From assembly GCF_051201035.1 (NCBI RefSeq), contig NZ_JBPODR010000002.1, positions 1-64,000 of the forward strand: a stretch of DNA of 64,000 nt. The letters are read 5' to 3'. A program made the position numbers and the translations under genes. The stretch's first letter is position 1. Every line of letters starts with the position of its first letter. Shown piece after piece: positions 40,969 to 50,114 of this stretch. The notes under the pieces are model-generated. The model was given only the letters and a program-made list of their open reading frames with translations. It had not been told where the DNA came from and ran no database searches. The stretch comes from Thermoanaerobacterium thermosulfurigenes. Lineage in GTDB: Bacteria; Bacillota; Thermoanaerobacteria; Thermoanaerobacterales; Thermoanaerobacteraceae.

Positions 40969-43599
40969 TTATTTTTCATCCTTTATTGCGGCTTGTGCAG
41001 CAGCAAGTCTTGCGATTGGAACCCTGAATGGTGAACATGATACATAATCAAGTCCTACTTTATGGCAGAACTCAATTGATGACGGATCTCCACCATGCTC
41101 GCCACAAATTCCTACATTTAATTCAGGTCTTGTCTGTCTGCCAAGTTTTGTACCCATTTCAACAAGTTTGCCTACGCCAGTCTGATCGAGTTTTGCAAAT
41201 GGGTCAAAGTCGTAAATCTTCTTATCATAGTATGATTCTAAGAACTTACCAGCATCATCTCTTGAGAATGCAAATGTAAGCTGTGTCAAGTCATTTGTAC
41301 CAAACGAGAAGAATTCTGCTTCTTTCGCAATCTCATCTGCTGTAAGAGCAGCCCTTGGAACTTCAATCATTGTTCCAACTAAATACTTAATGTTGGAATT
41401 CTTTTCTTTTAATACCTCTTCAGCTGTTTTTACGATTATGTCTTTTACATACTTCATTTCTTTTACATCGCCAATAAGAGGTATCATTATCTGTGGTTCA
41501 ATACTAATGCCAAGTTTATTTGATACATTTATAGCTGCTTCAATTATAGCTCTTGTCTGCATTTCAGCTATTTCAGGATACTTGACAGCAAGTCTACAAC
41601 CTCTAAAACCAAGCATTGGGTTAAACTCTTTGAGGCTTTCTACAGTTGCTTTAAGATCCTCAAATGTCATTCCCATTTCATCAGCCAATGCTTTTATATC
41701 ATCATCTTCATGTGGTAAGAATTCATGCAATGGTGGATCGAGAAGACGTATTGTAACAGGATGTTCGCCCATTGTCTCAAACAATCCTTCAAAGTCTGAC
41801 CTTTGCATAGGCAGAAGTTTATTTAGTGCATTCCTTCTTTGTTCTTCTGTCTTTGATACTATCATTTCTCTCATGGCAGGTATTCTATCTTCAGCAAAGA
41901 ACATATGCTCTGTTCTGCAAAGACCTATTCCTTCAGCACCAAACTCTACAGCAACTTTAGCATCCCTCGGTATATCAGCATTTGCTTTTACTTTTAACTT
42001 CCTGTATTTGTCTGCCCAGCTCATCAATGTAGCAAAATTACCTGTAAGAGAAGGTGGAACAGTCTTTATTTCTCCCAAATATACATTGCCAGTGCTTCCA
42101 TCAATTGATATGTAATCCCCCTCTTTAACTACAATGTCACCGATCTTCATTATCTTTTGATTCTCATCAATTAATGCAGCACTGCATCCAGCAACACAAC
42201 ATGTACCCATTCCTCTGGCAACAACAGCAGCATGTGATGTCATACCACCACGGCCTGTTAAAATACCTTGTGCAACAACCATACCCTCTATGTCTTCAGG
42301 AGATGTTTCCATCCTTACAAGTACCACTTTTTCGCCTCTACCTTTTACAGCTTCAACAGCATCATCTGCTGTAAAATACACTTTTCCTGCTGCTGCACCT
42401 GGTGATGCCGGTAAACCTTTTGCAATAGGCTTTGCTGCTTTTAATGCATCTGCATCAAACATTGGGTGCAATAATTGGTCAAGCTGTTTTGGATCAACCC
42501 TTAGCACTGCCTCTTTTTCATCTATTAAGCCTTCATTTACTAAGTCTATTGCAACTTTTAATGCTGCTTGAGCAGTTCTCTTACCATTTCTCGTCTGAAG
42601 CATGTAAAGCTTTGATCTTTCTATAGTAAACTCGATATCTTGCATATCCCTGTAGTGATTTTCCAATTTATTTGCAATTTCTGTAAATTGATTGTACACT
42701 TCAGGCATTATGTCTTTTAATGTAGATATTGGCTGTGGCGTTCTTATACCTGCAACGACATCTTCACCCTGAGCATTCATCAAGAATTCGCCAAACAATG
42801 CTTTTTCACCTGTTGCAGGATTTCTCGTAAATGCCACACCTGTACCAGAATCATTACCCATATTGCCAAATACCATTGTCTGAACATTTACAGCAGTACC
42901 CCAATCACTTGGTATATCATTTAACCTTCTGTAAACAATAGCTCTCGGATTATCCCATGATCTAAATACGGCTTTGACAGCTTCTAAGAGCTGAATCTTT
43001 GGATCTTGTGGGAAGTCAACGCCCATCTCTTTCTTGTACAGTTCTTTGTATCTCTTTACAACTTCTTTTAAGTTTTCTGCAGTCAAATCTGTATCGTATT
43101 TTGCACCGTTTTCTTCTTTGACAGCGTCCAATATTGCTTCGAATTTATTCTTTTCAATTCCCATAACGACATCTGAAAACATCTGAATGAATCTTCTGTA
43201 GCTGTCGTATGCAAATCTCTCGTTGTTAGTAGCTTCAGCAAGTCCTACAACAGTATCATCGTTTAACCCAAGATTTAAAATTGTATCCATCATTCCAGGC
43301 ATAGAAACTCTTGCACCTGAACGCACTGAAACCAATAACGGATTTTTCTTATCTCCAAACTTTTTGTTATTTATTTCCTCTAAAATAGCCATATTCTTGT
43401 AGATTTCTTCTACTATTTCATCAGATATTTTTTTACCATCTTCATAATATTTTGTGCAAGCTTCTGTTGTAACAGTGAAGCCTTGCGGAACAGGTAAGCC
43501 CAGATTTGTCATTTCAGCAAGGTTTGCCCCTTTTCCGCCCAGTAAATTTCTCATGGACGCATTTCCTTCGCTAAACAAATATACATATTTCTTAGCCAT
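40969..43599 (-). CDS. ppdK: Pyruvate, phosphate dikinase
   Basis: Interconverts pyruvate, ATP and phosphate with PEP, AMP and pyrophosphate. In glycolytic anaerobes it can run towards pyruvate and use pyrophosphate. It has an N-terminal ATP-grasp region beginning GGKGANLAEM, the swinging-domain phosphohistidine in GRGGMTSHAAVVARGMG near residue 455, and a PEP-binding TIM barrel with GLCRTEHMFF and CGEHGGDP. Full length at 876 residues, with AAGGAGG before ATG. It directly follows its regulator gene. Confidence 0.97.
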   Translation of the reverse strand: MAKKYVYLFSEGNASMRNLLGGKGANLAEMTNLGLPVPQGFTVTTEACTKYYEDGKKISDEIVEEIYKNMAILEEINNKKFGDKKNPLLVSVRSGARVSMPGMMDTILNLGLNDDTVVGLAEATNNERFAYDSYRRFIQMFSDVVMGIEKNKFEAILDAVKEENGAKYDTDLTAENLKEVVKRYKELYKKEMGVDFPQDPKIQLLEAVKAVFRSWDNPRAIVYRRLNDIPSDWGTAVNVQTMVFGNMGNDSGTGVAFTRNPATGEKALFGEFLMNAQGEDVVAGIRTPQPISTLKDIMPEVYNQFTEIANKLENHYRDMQDIEFTIERSKLYMLQTRNGKRTAQAALKVAIDLVNEGLIDEKEAVLRVDPKQLDQLLHPMFDADALKAAKPIAKGLPASPGAAAGKVYFTADDAVEAVKGRGEKVVLVRMETSPEDIEGMVVAQGILTGRGGMTSHAAVVARGMGTCCVAGCSAALIDENQKIMKIGDIVVKEGDYISIDGSTGNVYLGEIKTVPPSLTGNFATLMSWADKYRKLKVKANADIPRDAKVAVEFGAEGIGLCRTEHMFFAEDRIPAMREMIVSKTEEQRRNALNKLLPMQRSDFEGLFETMGEHPVTIRLLDPPLHEFLPHEDDDIKALADEMGMTFEDLKATVESLKEFNPMLGFRGCRLAVKYPEIAEMQTRAIIEAAINVSNKLGISIEPQIMIPLIGDVKEMKYVKDIIVKTAEEVLKEKNSNIKYLVGTMIEVPRAALTADEIAKEAEFFSFGTNDLTQLTFAFSRDDAGKFLESYYDKKIYDFDPFAKLDQTGVGKLVEMGTKLGRQTRPELNVGICGEHGGDPSSIEFCHKVGLDYVSCSPFRVPIARLAAAQAAIKDEK

Positions 43600-44415
43600 T
43601 TATAGTCCTCCTTTATTGATTTTATTTAATATTATGCTTGCTGTTTCCTCGACAGCTTTATTCGTTACATCAATCACTGTACAATCTAACCGCTCCATCA
43701 CCTCCTTAGCGTAGTTAAGCTCTTTTATGATTCTATCTTTAGCAGCATAAACTGCCTTAGAATCCAAACCCAATGACTTAAGCCTTTCTTTTCGTATTTC
43801 TACCAAGTTATCAATATTTATCATAAGACCAAATATTTTGTTGTGATCTATTTCAAACAATTCTTTTGGCGGATCCACCTCAGGCACCAGTGGAAAATTT
43901 GCAGCTTTAATATACTTATGTGCAAGATACATACATAGTGGTGTCTTTGATGTCCTTGAAACACCAAGTATTACAACATCAGCCAACAAAAGACCATTCA
44001 CATCTTTTCCATCATCATGTTTTACTGCAAACTCAATTGCATCCATCTTTCTGAAGTAGTCTTCATCAAGCTTACGCTTATGAAAAAATAATTCTGTAGG
44101 TGCAATGCCAGTAGTACCTTCTATAGCATCCATAATAGGCCCCATCACATCAACGATGCGCAAATCATACTGTCTCGCCTTATTTAGAAGGTATCGTTTT
44201 AATTCATCGACTACCATCGTATGTATTATAAGGCTGTTCTTATTATTAGAAGCATCTATTATTATTTCATCTATCTGATTTTTATCACCAACATAAGGAA
44301 ACTTTTTGATTTGACTTATATTGGTGCCAAATCTGGATGCGGCTATGGCTGCTACATGCTCCGCCGTATCAATGCTTGAATCAGACACAAGGTAAATGGC
44401 TACATTCTCATCCAC
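43600..44415 (-). CDS. ppsR: PPDK regulatory protein (kinase/pyrophosphorylase)
   Basis: A bifunctional enzyme of the DUF299 family that phosphorylates PPDK with ADP and removes the phosphate with Pi. The P-loop GVSRTSKTPL lies near 151-160 and MGPIMDAIEG near 91-100. It is 271 residues and starts at GTG 11 bases after GGAGG. It abuts ppdK with no gap, which strongly links the pair. Confidence 0.94.
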   Translation of the reverse strand: MDENVAIYLVSDSSIDTAEHVAAIAASRFGTNISQIKKFPYVGDKNQIDEIIIDASNNKNSLIIHTMVVDELKRYLLNKARQYDLRIVDVMGPIMDAIEGTTGIAPTELFFHKRKLDEDYFRKMDAIEFAVKHDDGKDVNGLLLADVVILGVSRTSKTPLCMYLAHKYIKAANFPLVPEVDPPKELFEIDHNKIFGLMINIDNLVEIRKERLKSLGLDSKAVYAAKDRIIKELNYAKEVMERLDCTVIDVTNKAVEETASIILNKINKGGL

Positions 44416-44584
44416 AATAATTTTAGCCTCCTAAATAATAGCTGATACTAAAACAGTCATGTGGGACAGTTTTACTCCCGTTATGACAATACCTTTCAGA
44501 TTAACGTTTTCTAACTATATACAACAACATTCTATCATTTAAGTCAATTACAATAATGTCCAATTAATATTATAGCATAAAATA
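44416..44584 (-). promoter_or_regulatory. Leader and promoter region of ppsR-ppdK
   Basis: On the minus strand a TTGACT followed after 17 bases by TTGTAT lies around 44510-44555 and is a plausible weak promoter. The leader has CTGTCCCACATGACTGTTTTAG-like partial symmetry (ACTGT...ACAGT type pairing near 44450-44475) but no recognised riboswitch. Confidence 0.35.
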
Positions 44585-44618
44585 TAAAAAAAACCAGGCA
44601 CTCGCCTGATTTTTTTTA
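44585..44618 (-). terminator. Terminator of glyS
   Basis: AATCAGGC and GCCTGGTT form an 8-bp stem around GAGT, flanked by long A- and T-runs on the minus strand, starting at the glyS stop. Confidence 0.85.
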
Positions 44619-46004
44619 TATTTTTAATTTAGCTTCCAAATACGACTTTACTTCGTTTATCTTAATCCTTATCTGCTGCATCGTATCTCTATCCCTTATT
44701 GTCACCGATTCATCATTCAATGAATCAAAGTCGTACGTTATGCAGTATGGTGTCCCTATTTCATCCTGTCTTCTGTACCTTTTTCCAATGCTTCCTGTCT
44801 CATCGTAATCAACCACAAAATCTTTTCTTAGTTCATCATACAATTTATAAGCATTTTCACCCAGCTTTTTAGACAAAGGAAGAACTGCTGCCTTTATCGG
44901 TGACAATGCAGGATGCAATTTTAAAACGACTCTTGTGTCATTTTCTTCTATCACTTCTTCATTGTAAGCATCTATCAAAAAAGCCAAAGCTACTCTATCA
45001 GCCCCTACAGATGGTTCAATGCAGTATGGTATGTACTTTTCATTTGTAACAGGGTCAAAATATGTTAAATCTGCTCCTGAATGTTCCATATGACGTCTAA
45101 GATCGAAATCAGTCCTGTCAGCTATTCCCCATAACTCTCCCCATCCAAATGGAAATCTGTATTCTATATCTGTAGTAGCATTGCTGTAATGCGAAAGCTC
45201 TTCCTTACTGTGATCCCTAAATCTCAGGTTTTCTTTTCTCAAGCCTAAATTTAAGAGCCAATTCATACAGAATTCTTTCCAGTAATTAAACCATTCTAAA
45301 TCTTCACCAGGTTTACAGAAAAATTCTAATTCCATCTGTTCAAATTCTCTCGTCCTAAAAGTAAAATTTCCAGGTGTAATCTCATTTCTAAATGATTTGC
45401 CAATTTGCCCTATCCCAAATGGTATCTTCTTCCTGGATGTTCTTAGCACATTTTTAAAGTTGACAAATATGCCCTGTGCAGTTTCAGGTCTTAAGTATAT
45501 TTCTGACTTCGAATCTTCAGTAACGCCTTGAAACGTCTTAAACATCAAATTAAATTTTCTAATATCTGTAAAATTATGAGCACCACAAACTGGACACGGC
45601 ACGTTGTTGTCATCTATAAACTGCTTTAATCTTTCATTTGTCCAACCATCTACATTTGTTTCTTCTCCATGTTCTTTTAAATAATCTTCTACAAGCTTAT
45701 CAGCACGAAATCTAGATTTGCACTCTTTACAGTCCATCAATGGATCGCTAAATCCGCCAACATGTCCAGATGCCACCCATGTTTCAGGATTCATCAGAAT
45801 TGCAGAGTCTATACCCACATTGTACTGACTTTCCTGTATAAATTTCCTCCACCAAGCTCTTTTTACATTGTTTTTAAATTCAACACCAAGCGGACCGTAG
45901 TCCCATGTGTTTGCCAAACCTCCATAGATCTCAGACCCAGGAAATATAAAGCCACGATTTTTTGCAAGAGACACTATTTTATCCATGGTTACATCAAAAG
46001 CCAT
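44616..46004 (-). CDS. glyS: Glycyl-tRNA synthetase, single-chain type
   Basis: A class II alpha2 synthetase of about 462 residues, the type of Gram-positives, archaea and eukaryotes, not the alpha2beta2 bacterial form. Visible are the zinc-like CKEC...CPVC pairs (about 98-160), motif 2 in FRNEITPGNFTFRTREFEQME, motif 3 in SVGADRVALAFL, and the C-terminal anticodon domain from about 365. ATG at 46004 with AAGGAG upstream replaces the longer frame start at 46034. Confidence 0.95.
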   Translation of the reverse strand: MAFDVTMDKIVSLAKNRGFIFPGSEIYGGLANTWDYGPLGVEFKNNVKRAWWRKFIQESQYNVGIDSAILMNPETWVASGHVGGFSDPLMDCKECKSRFRADKLVEDYLKEHGEETNVDGWTNERLKQFIDDNNVPCPVCGAHNFTDIRKFNLMFKTFQGVTEDSKSEIYLRPETAQGIFVNFKNVLRTSRKKIPFGIGQIGKSFRNEITPGNFTFRTREFEQMELEFFCKPGEDLEWFNYWKEFCMNWLLNLGLRKENLRFRDHSKEELSHYSNATTDIEYRFPFGWGELWGIADRTDFDLRRHMEHSGADLTYFDPVTNEKYIPYCIEPSVGADRVALAFLIDAYNEEVIEENDTRVVLKLHPALSPIKAAVLPLSKKLGENAYKLYDELRKDFVVDYDETGSIGKRYRRQDEIGTPYCITYDFDSLNDESVTIRDRDTMQQIRIKINEVKSYLEAKLKI

Positions 46005-46030
46005 CAACAAACACTCCTTTTTATGTATAA

Positions 46031-46064
46031 ACAAAACCCTTTTTCCTCCTCGGCAAAAAGGGCT
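46031..46064 (-). terminator. Terminator between the DUF4342 gene and glyS
   Basis: CCCTTTTT and AAAAAGGG pair around GCCGAGGAGG, followed by TTTTG on the minus strand. It would end recO-DUF4342 transcripts just upstream of glyS. A role as a glyS attenuator is possible, but no T-box is present. Confidence 0.6.
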
Positions 46065-46134
46065 AAACTCAATTTATTTTAGAATATCAAATAGTTTTAA
46101 ATATGTCAATATCGCTTAATGAAAGCATTGGATT

Positions 46135-46536
46135 TTATTGTTTTTCTTCTTTTAATACAGTTATTTCTTTATTTGGTCTTTCTATTTCAACAGTACAGTT
46201 TGTGAAAAAAGCCAATGCAGCACCTATGACAGTAAGCTGAGGAACTATGATGGCTGATATGGCTCCAGCGGTGACAGGAACCTCAAGTATCACATTGTCG
46301 TCTTTTTTTATTCTTATTTTTGTGACATTGCCTTTTTTGACAATTTCTTTTATCTTGTCGATTACTTCAGAACCTGCAACCGATATGCTCTCTGTCCAAT
46401 TCTTTTTATTTTCTTCAATGTATATAAGGGCATCTACCACATCACCATTGCACTTTTCTAAGGCTTCCTTCGCTTCCTTGTAGCTTACACCTGTTCTAGC
46501 CACAATCTGATCGATCTTTTCAAGCTCATTATCCAT
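46135..46536 (-). CDS. UBA-like plus DUF4342 protein
   Basis: A 133-residue protein. Residues about 5-42 (IVARTGVSYKEAKEALEKCNGDVVDALIYIEE) form a three-helix UBA/TS-N-like domain as in EF-Ts and nascent-chain factors. The rest (KKGNVTKIRIKKDDNVILEVPVTAG and a hydrophobic stretch at about 88-112) matches DUF4342. Function unknown. It follows recO by about 12 bp. Confidence 0.8.
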   Translation of the reverse strand: MDNELEKIDQIVARTGVSYKEAKEALEKCNGDVVDALIYIEENKKNWTESISVAGSEVIDKIKEIVKKGNVTKIRIKKDDNVILEVPVTAGAISAIIVPQLTVIGAALAFFTNCTVEIERPNKEITVLKEEKQ

Positions 46537-46548
46537 TTAAATCACCTC

Positions 46549-47295
46549 CTACATATTTTTTAACTTGTCTAAAAAATATTTTGACTCAAAATTTTTGTCA
46601 AAATGAACACTCATATAATCAGTAACTATTTTATCTAGTTCTACTAATATATCTTTTTGTATTCTAAGTTTTGCAATATTGCCAAAACCATTGCTAAGCA
46701 AATACCTTAACATATTTAGTGTTTCTCTTTTTATGTAGAATATGTCATCAGCACTGCTTTTACAATCTCTGCACAATACACCACCTTTCAATGGCGAAAA
46801 ATACATAATGTTATCATCTCTGCCACAGGATAAACAGTGGTGCACTTCAGGCATATATCCCATAAATGTGACAAACTTCAGACAAAAAGTGATTGAAAGC
46901 AAATCGCAATCGAAAAGATCTTTTTCCAAAAGAAACATAGAATACTTTAATAGATTATATATATTCGTGTTTTTTTCGTTTTCTTCAAGTAGCTTATAAA
47001 CAATATCTGCAAAATACGATGCATAAGAAAGCTTCAAAATATCATCGTCTATCTTTAAAAATGAATGGATCAACTCCCATTGGTCAATATAATAGTAATT
47101 TTGCCCTTCAAACAAAACATAATATCCTATTGAAAAAGGATGGGATGAACCCAAATATTTACTTTTCGAGTTCCTTGCACCTTTTGCTATTGCATCTATC
47201 TTACCATTTGATTTCGTAAAAAGTGTAACGACTTTGTCTGATTCACCTATTAACCTGCTTTTTAAGACAATGGACTCTGTTTTTATAAATTTCAT
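46549..47295 (-). CDS. recO: DNA repair protein RecO
   Basis: Loads RecA on gapped DNA with RecR. It has an N-terminal OB fold (TESIVLKSRLIGESDKVVTLFT) and a zinc-binding segment CLSCGRDDNIMYFSPLKGGVLCRDC-type near 152-177 with four cysteines. At 248 residues it is normal. The order era-(deoC)-recO-DUF4342-glyS is usual in clostridia. Confidence 0.93.
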   Translation of the reverse strand: MKFIKTESIVLKSRLIGESDKVVTLFTKSNGKIDAIAKGARNSKSKYLGSSHPFSIGYYVLFEGQNYYYIDQWELIHSFLKIDDDILKLSYASYFADIVYKLLEENEKNTNIYNLLKYSMFLLEKDLFDCDLLSITFCLKFVTFMGYMPEVHHCLSCGRDDNIMYFSPLKGGVLCRDCKSSADDIFYIKRETLNMLRYLLSNGFGNIAKLRIQKDILVELDKIVTDYMSVHFDKNFESKYFLDKLKNM

Positions 47296-47317
47296 GATAA
47301 TTTGACCTTTGTTGATT

Positions 47318-47971
47318 TTACCATCCTTTTACGATTTGAATTCCAGAGCTTGTACCAATCCTGTTAGCACCTGCTTTTACAATTTCTTTAGCAAAATCTG
47401 CAGTTCTTATGCCACCTGATGCTTTAACACCAAAATTTTCGCCAACAGTTTTTCTCATCAATTCAACATCGTGTACAGTTGCGCCACCACTGCCAAATCC
47501 AGTTGATGTTTTAACAAAATCTGCCCCTGCATCAACTGTAATTTCACAGGCTTTTACTTTTTCTTCATCAGTAAGATAACATGTCTCTAAGATAACTTTA
47601 ACTATGATTTCTCCAAAAGATTTAGCTGCCTTTGTCACAGCTTCTATGTCCTTTTTCACATAATTGTAGTCGCCAGATTTCAGTTTGCCTATGTTTAAAA
47701 CCATGTCTATTTCATTTGCCCCATTTGATATGGCTTCTTTTGCTTCAAACACCTTGGTTTCAGTCGTATTAGCGCCAAGAGGAAAACCGATAACTGTACA
47801 TACCTTTACATCACTGTCTTTTAAAACATCAGCTACAAGTTTTACATGGCATGGATTTACGCACACAGACGCAAAACCGTATTCCTTAGCTTCATCAGCC
47901 AATTTTTTAATATCAGAATCAGTTGCATCCGGTTTTAATAAAGTATGATCTATCATCTTTGCAATTTCCAC
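47318..47971 (-). CDS. deoC: Deoxyribose-phosphate aldolase
   Basis: Class I aldolase splitting deoxyribose 5-phosphate into acetaldehyde and glyceraldehyde 3-phosphate in nucleoside catabolism. The Schiff-base lysine is in the KVILETCYLT segment, with the second lysine in GVKASGGIRT. At 217 residues it is complete. It stands between era and recO, next to the place where Bacillus carries cdd, another nucleoside-salvage gene. Confidence 0.95.
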   Translation of the reverse strand: MEIAKMIDHTLLKPDATDSDIKKLADEAKEYGFASVCVNPCHVKLVADVLKDSDVKVCTVIGFPLGANTTETKVFEAKEAISNGANEIDMVLNIGKLKSGDYNYVKKDIEAVTKAAKSFGEIIVKVILETCYLTDEEKVKACEITVDAGADFVKTSTGFGSGGATVHDVELMRKTVGENFGVKASGGIRTADFAKEIVKAGANRIGTSSGIQIVKGW

Positions 47972-48011
47972 AATATCTCCACCTTTCTTAAGTATACTTT
48001 AACACTACCAA

Positions 48012-48911
48012 TTAATTTTTGTCAATTACATAGCCAAAATTCCTTAAAATGCTGACATTATCTCTCCAACCTTTTCTCACCTTTACCCACAGATCCAAAT
48101 ATATCTTTTGGCCAAATAAACTTTCCAACTCTATTCTGGCACTACTTCCTATTCTTCTTAACATCTGTCCGTTTTTCCCTATGATAATAGCCTTGTGAGA
48201 CTCTTTTTCACAGTATATAAACGCTTCTATGTCCAATATGTCTTTATCTTCTCTTGCTTTCATCGAGTCAACTTCTACGTATACACCGTGTGGTACCTCA
48301 TCTTCAAGGTAATTTAATATTTTTTCTCTTATTATTTCTGATACGAGAAACTTCTCAGGCCTATCTGTTATATAATCGCTTGGAAAGTATTGCGGCCCTT
48401 CTGGTATATACGATACTATTGTGTGTTTTAAAAGATCTATATTCATATTTTTTAAAGCAGATATTGGCAGTATATCTTTAAAATTATAAAGTTGCTTAAA
48501 TATCTGTATTGACATATCTACAGTTTCATGGAAAACGGTGTCTATTTTATTTATGACCAAAATTACTGGTGTTTCAATGTTTATAAGATGATCGATGATA
48601 TATTTATCACCTGGTCCTACTTCAACATCTGGTTCTACCATGTAGATTATTAAATCTACTTCTGCCAAAGTTTTTTTTACGGATTCAATCATGAATTCGC
48701 TTAATTTGTGTTTTGGCTTATGTATACCAGGTGTGTCAATAAAAATCACTTGATAGTCCTCACCTGTCAAAATACCTTGGATGGTGTTTCTGGTGGTTTG
48801 CGGCTTGTCTGAAGTTATAGCCACCTTTTCATTTAACAATGCGTTTAAAAGAGTAGATTTACCAACATTAGTTCTTCCAATCAATGCAGCAAATCCTGAC
48901 TTAAATGCCAT
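48012..48911 (-). CDS. era: GTPase Era
   Basis: An essential GTPase in 16S rRNA maturation. It has G1 GRTNVGKSTLLN near 12-23, G3 DTPGIHKPKH, G4 NKID, and a C-terminal KH domain with IIGKNGQMLRRIG near 245. Length 299 is standard. Follows the DgkA/PAP2 fusion by about 17 bp. Confidence 0.96.
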   Translation of the reverse strand: MAFKSGFAALIGRTNVGKSTLLNALLNEKVAITSDKPQTTRNTIQGILTGEDYQVIFIDTPGIHKPKHKLSEFMIESVKKTLAEVDLIIYMVEPDVEVGPGDKYIIDHLINIETPVILVINKIDTVFHETVDMSIQIFKQLYNFKDILPISALKNMNIDLLKHTIVSYIPEGPQYFPSDYITDRPEKFLVSEIIREKILNYLEDEVPHGVYVEVDSMKAREDKDILDIEAFIYCEKESHKAIIIGKNGQMLRRIGSSARIELESLFGQKIYLDLWVKVRKGWRDNVSILRNFGYVIDKN

Positions 48912-48928
48912 ATCATCACCTCAAAATT

Positions 48929-49627
48929 TTATTTAAAAATCTGAAAAAACAATATCGTTATAAGTATCCCAATAATAGCACCTACTATTACCTGAAAAGC
49001 AGAATGTATTTTACCTTCAACTCTGCTTTGTGCCACTAAAAAAGCCATAATAAAGCTTATGGTTGATATCAGCATGTTTTTAGATATAAAAGTTGATGCT
49101 GTTGCAAGGCAAAATGCTATTGCACTGTGCCCGCTTGGCAAACCACCTCTCAGTGGCGTCCCTTTGCCGAAATAGGCTTTTAAAATTATGGTCAATATCA
49201 TCACAACTATAAGTGTAATGAATGTAATATGGGTAGGAGAGTTTCTTATCCTTGTAAGCAAAATATTAACCCACGGATTAAGCCTATGGAAAAATAGCAA
49301 GTATGCGACAAATACAGCGTTTAAAGCAGATATCAACACAGCACCAGCAGCCACATCTTTGGCTATTTTAGCTAAAGCATGATATTCATCAGTTATTAAA
49401 TCGACTATAGTCTCTATAGCTGTGTTTATCATTTCAGCGATTAAGACAAGAGATATTGTAACTATTATGGCTATCATCTCAAGTTTGCTAAAATTGTAAA
49501 ACAAACTTAAAACTAACACAAAAAGGGCCGCCACAAAGTGTATTTTCATGTTTTTTTCTGTTTTAAATGCGTATATGATTCCTTCTATAGCATAGTTAAA
49601 ACTATCTATCAATTTTTTTATCTTCAA
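48929..49627 (-). CDS. dgkA: DgkA-type lipid kinase fused to a PAP2 phosphatase
   Basis: Residues 1-115 are a DgkA/undecaprenol kinase domain (FKTEKNMKIH, then the catalytic AEMINTAIETIVD with Glu65 and Glu72). Residues about 130-232 are a PAP2 phosphatase-like domain with PSGHS at 164-168 and SR...H at 201-208. The third PAP2 motif has Gln where many members have Asp. The first should phosphorylate undecaprenol or diacylglycerol and the second should remove such phosphates, so one membrane protein may balance the lipid-carrier pool. Location between ybeY and era is the normal dgkA site. Confidence 0.9.
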   Translation of the reverse strand: MKIKKLIDSFNYAIEGIIYAFKTEKNMKIHFVAALFVLVLSLFYNFSKLEMIAIIVTISLVLIAEMINTAIETIVDLITDEYHALAKIAKDVAAGAVLISALNAVFVAYLLFFHRLNPWVNILLTRIRNSPTHITFITLIVVMILTIILKAYFGKGTPLRGGLPSGHSAIAFCLATASTFISKNMLISTISFIMAFLVAQSRVEGKIHSAFQVIVGAIIGILITILFFQIFK

Positions 49628-49634
49628 AAATGTA

Positions 49635-50114
49635 TCACCTTTCTATTTTTAGACGTCGCATAACTTCTTCTTCTTTTTCCCTCATTACCTTTTTTTCGTC
49701 TTCTGTCTCATGATCGTATCCCATCAAATGAAACATGCTGTGTGCTGTAAGATACGCAACTTCCCTTATAAAGGAATGACCATATTCTTCAGCTTGTTGC
49801 TTTGCCTTCTCCAAAGAAATTACTATATCACCTATAGGTTGTACTTCATCTAAATCATCATCTTCTTCGTCTATATCTGTATATATTTCTTCAAACTCCA
49901 CCAGTGGAAAAGATAATACATCAGTTTCTTTATCGACATTTCTGTAATACTTATTTAACTTATGAATTTCCTCATTGTCGACAAAAGATACACTTACCTC
50001 CACATCATCGACAACGCCTTCCACTTCCAACGCTGTTCGCACCACATCTTCTACTATCCTATCCAATCCCTGTGCATCAACTTTATCCTGTCTATTATCA
50101 ATTAAAATATTCAT
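49635..50114 (-). CDS. ybeY: Endoribonuclease YbeY (16S rRNA maturation)
   Basis: A metal-dependent RNase acting in rRNA maturation and quality control. The zinc motif is HSMFHLMGYDHETEDE near 130-145. The residue after the first His is Ser rather than the common Gly, but the three histidines are kept. At 159 residues it is normal. Overlaps the pgpH stop with ATGA-type spacing. Confidence 0.93.
   Translation of the reverse strand: MNILIDNRQDKVDAQGLDRIVEDVVRTALEVEGVVDDVEVSVSFVDNEEIHKLNKYYRNVDKETDVLSFPLVEFEEIYTDIDEEDDDLDEVQPIGDIVISLEKAKQQAEEYGHSFIREVAYLTAHSMFHLMGYDHETEDEKKVMREKEEEVMRRLKIER

Noticed and set aside
46011..46064. T-box or riboswitch for glyS
   Set aside because: The hairpin before glyS lacks T-box or glycine-aptamer sequences and is adequately explained as the terminator of the upstream gene.
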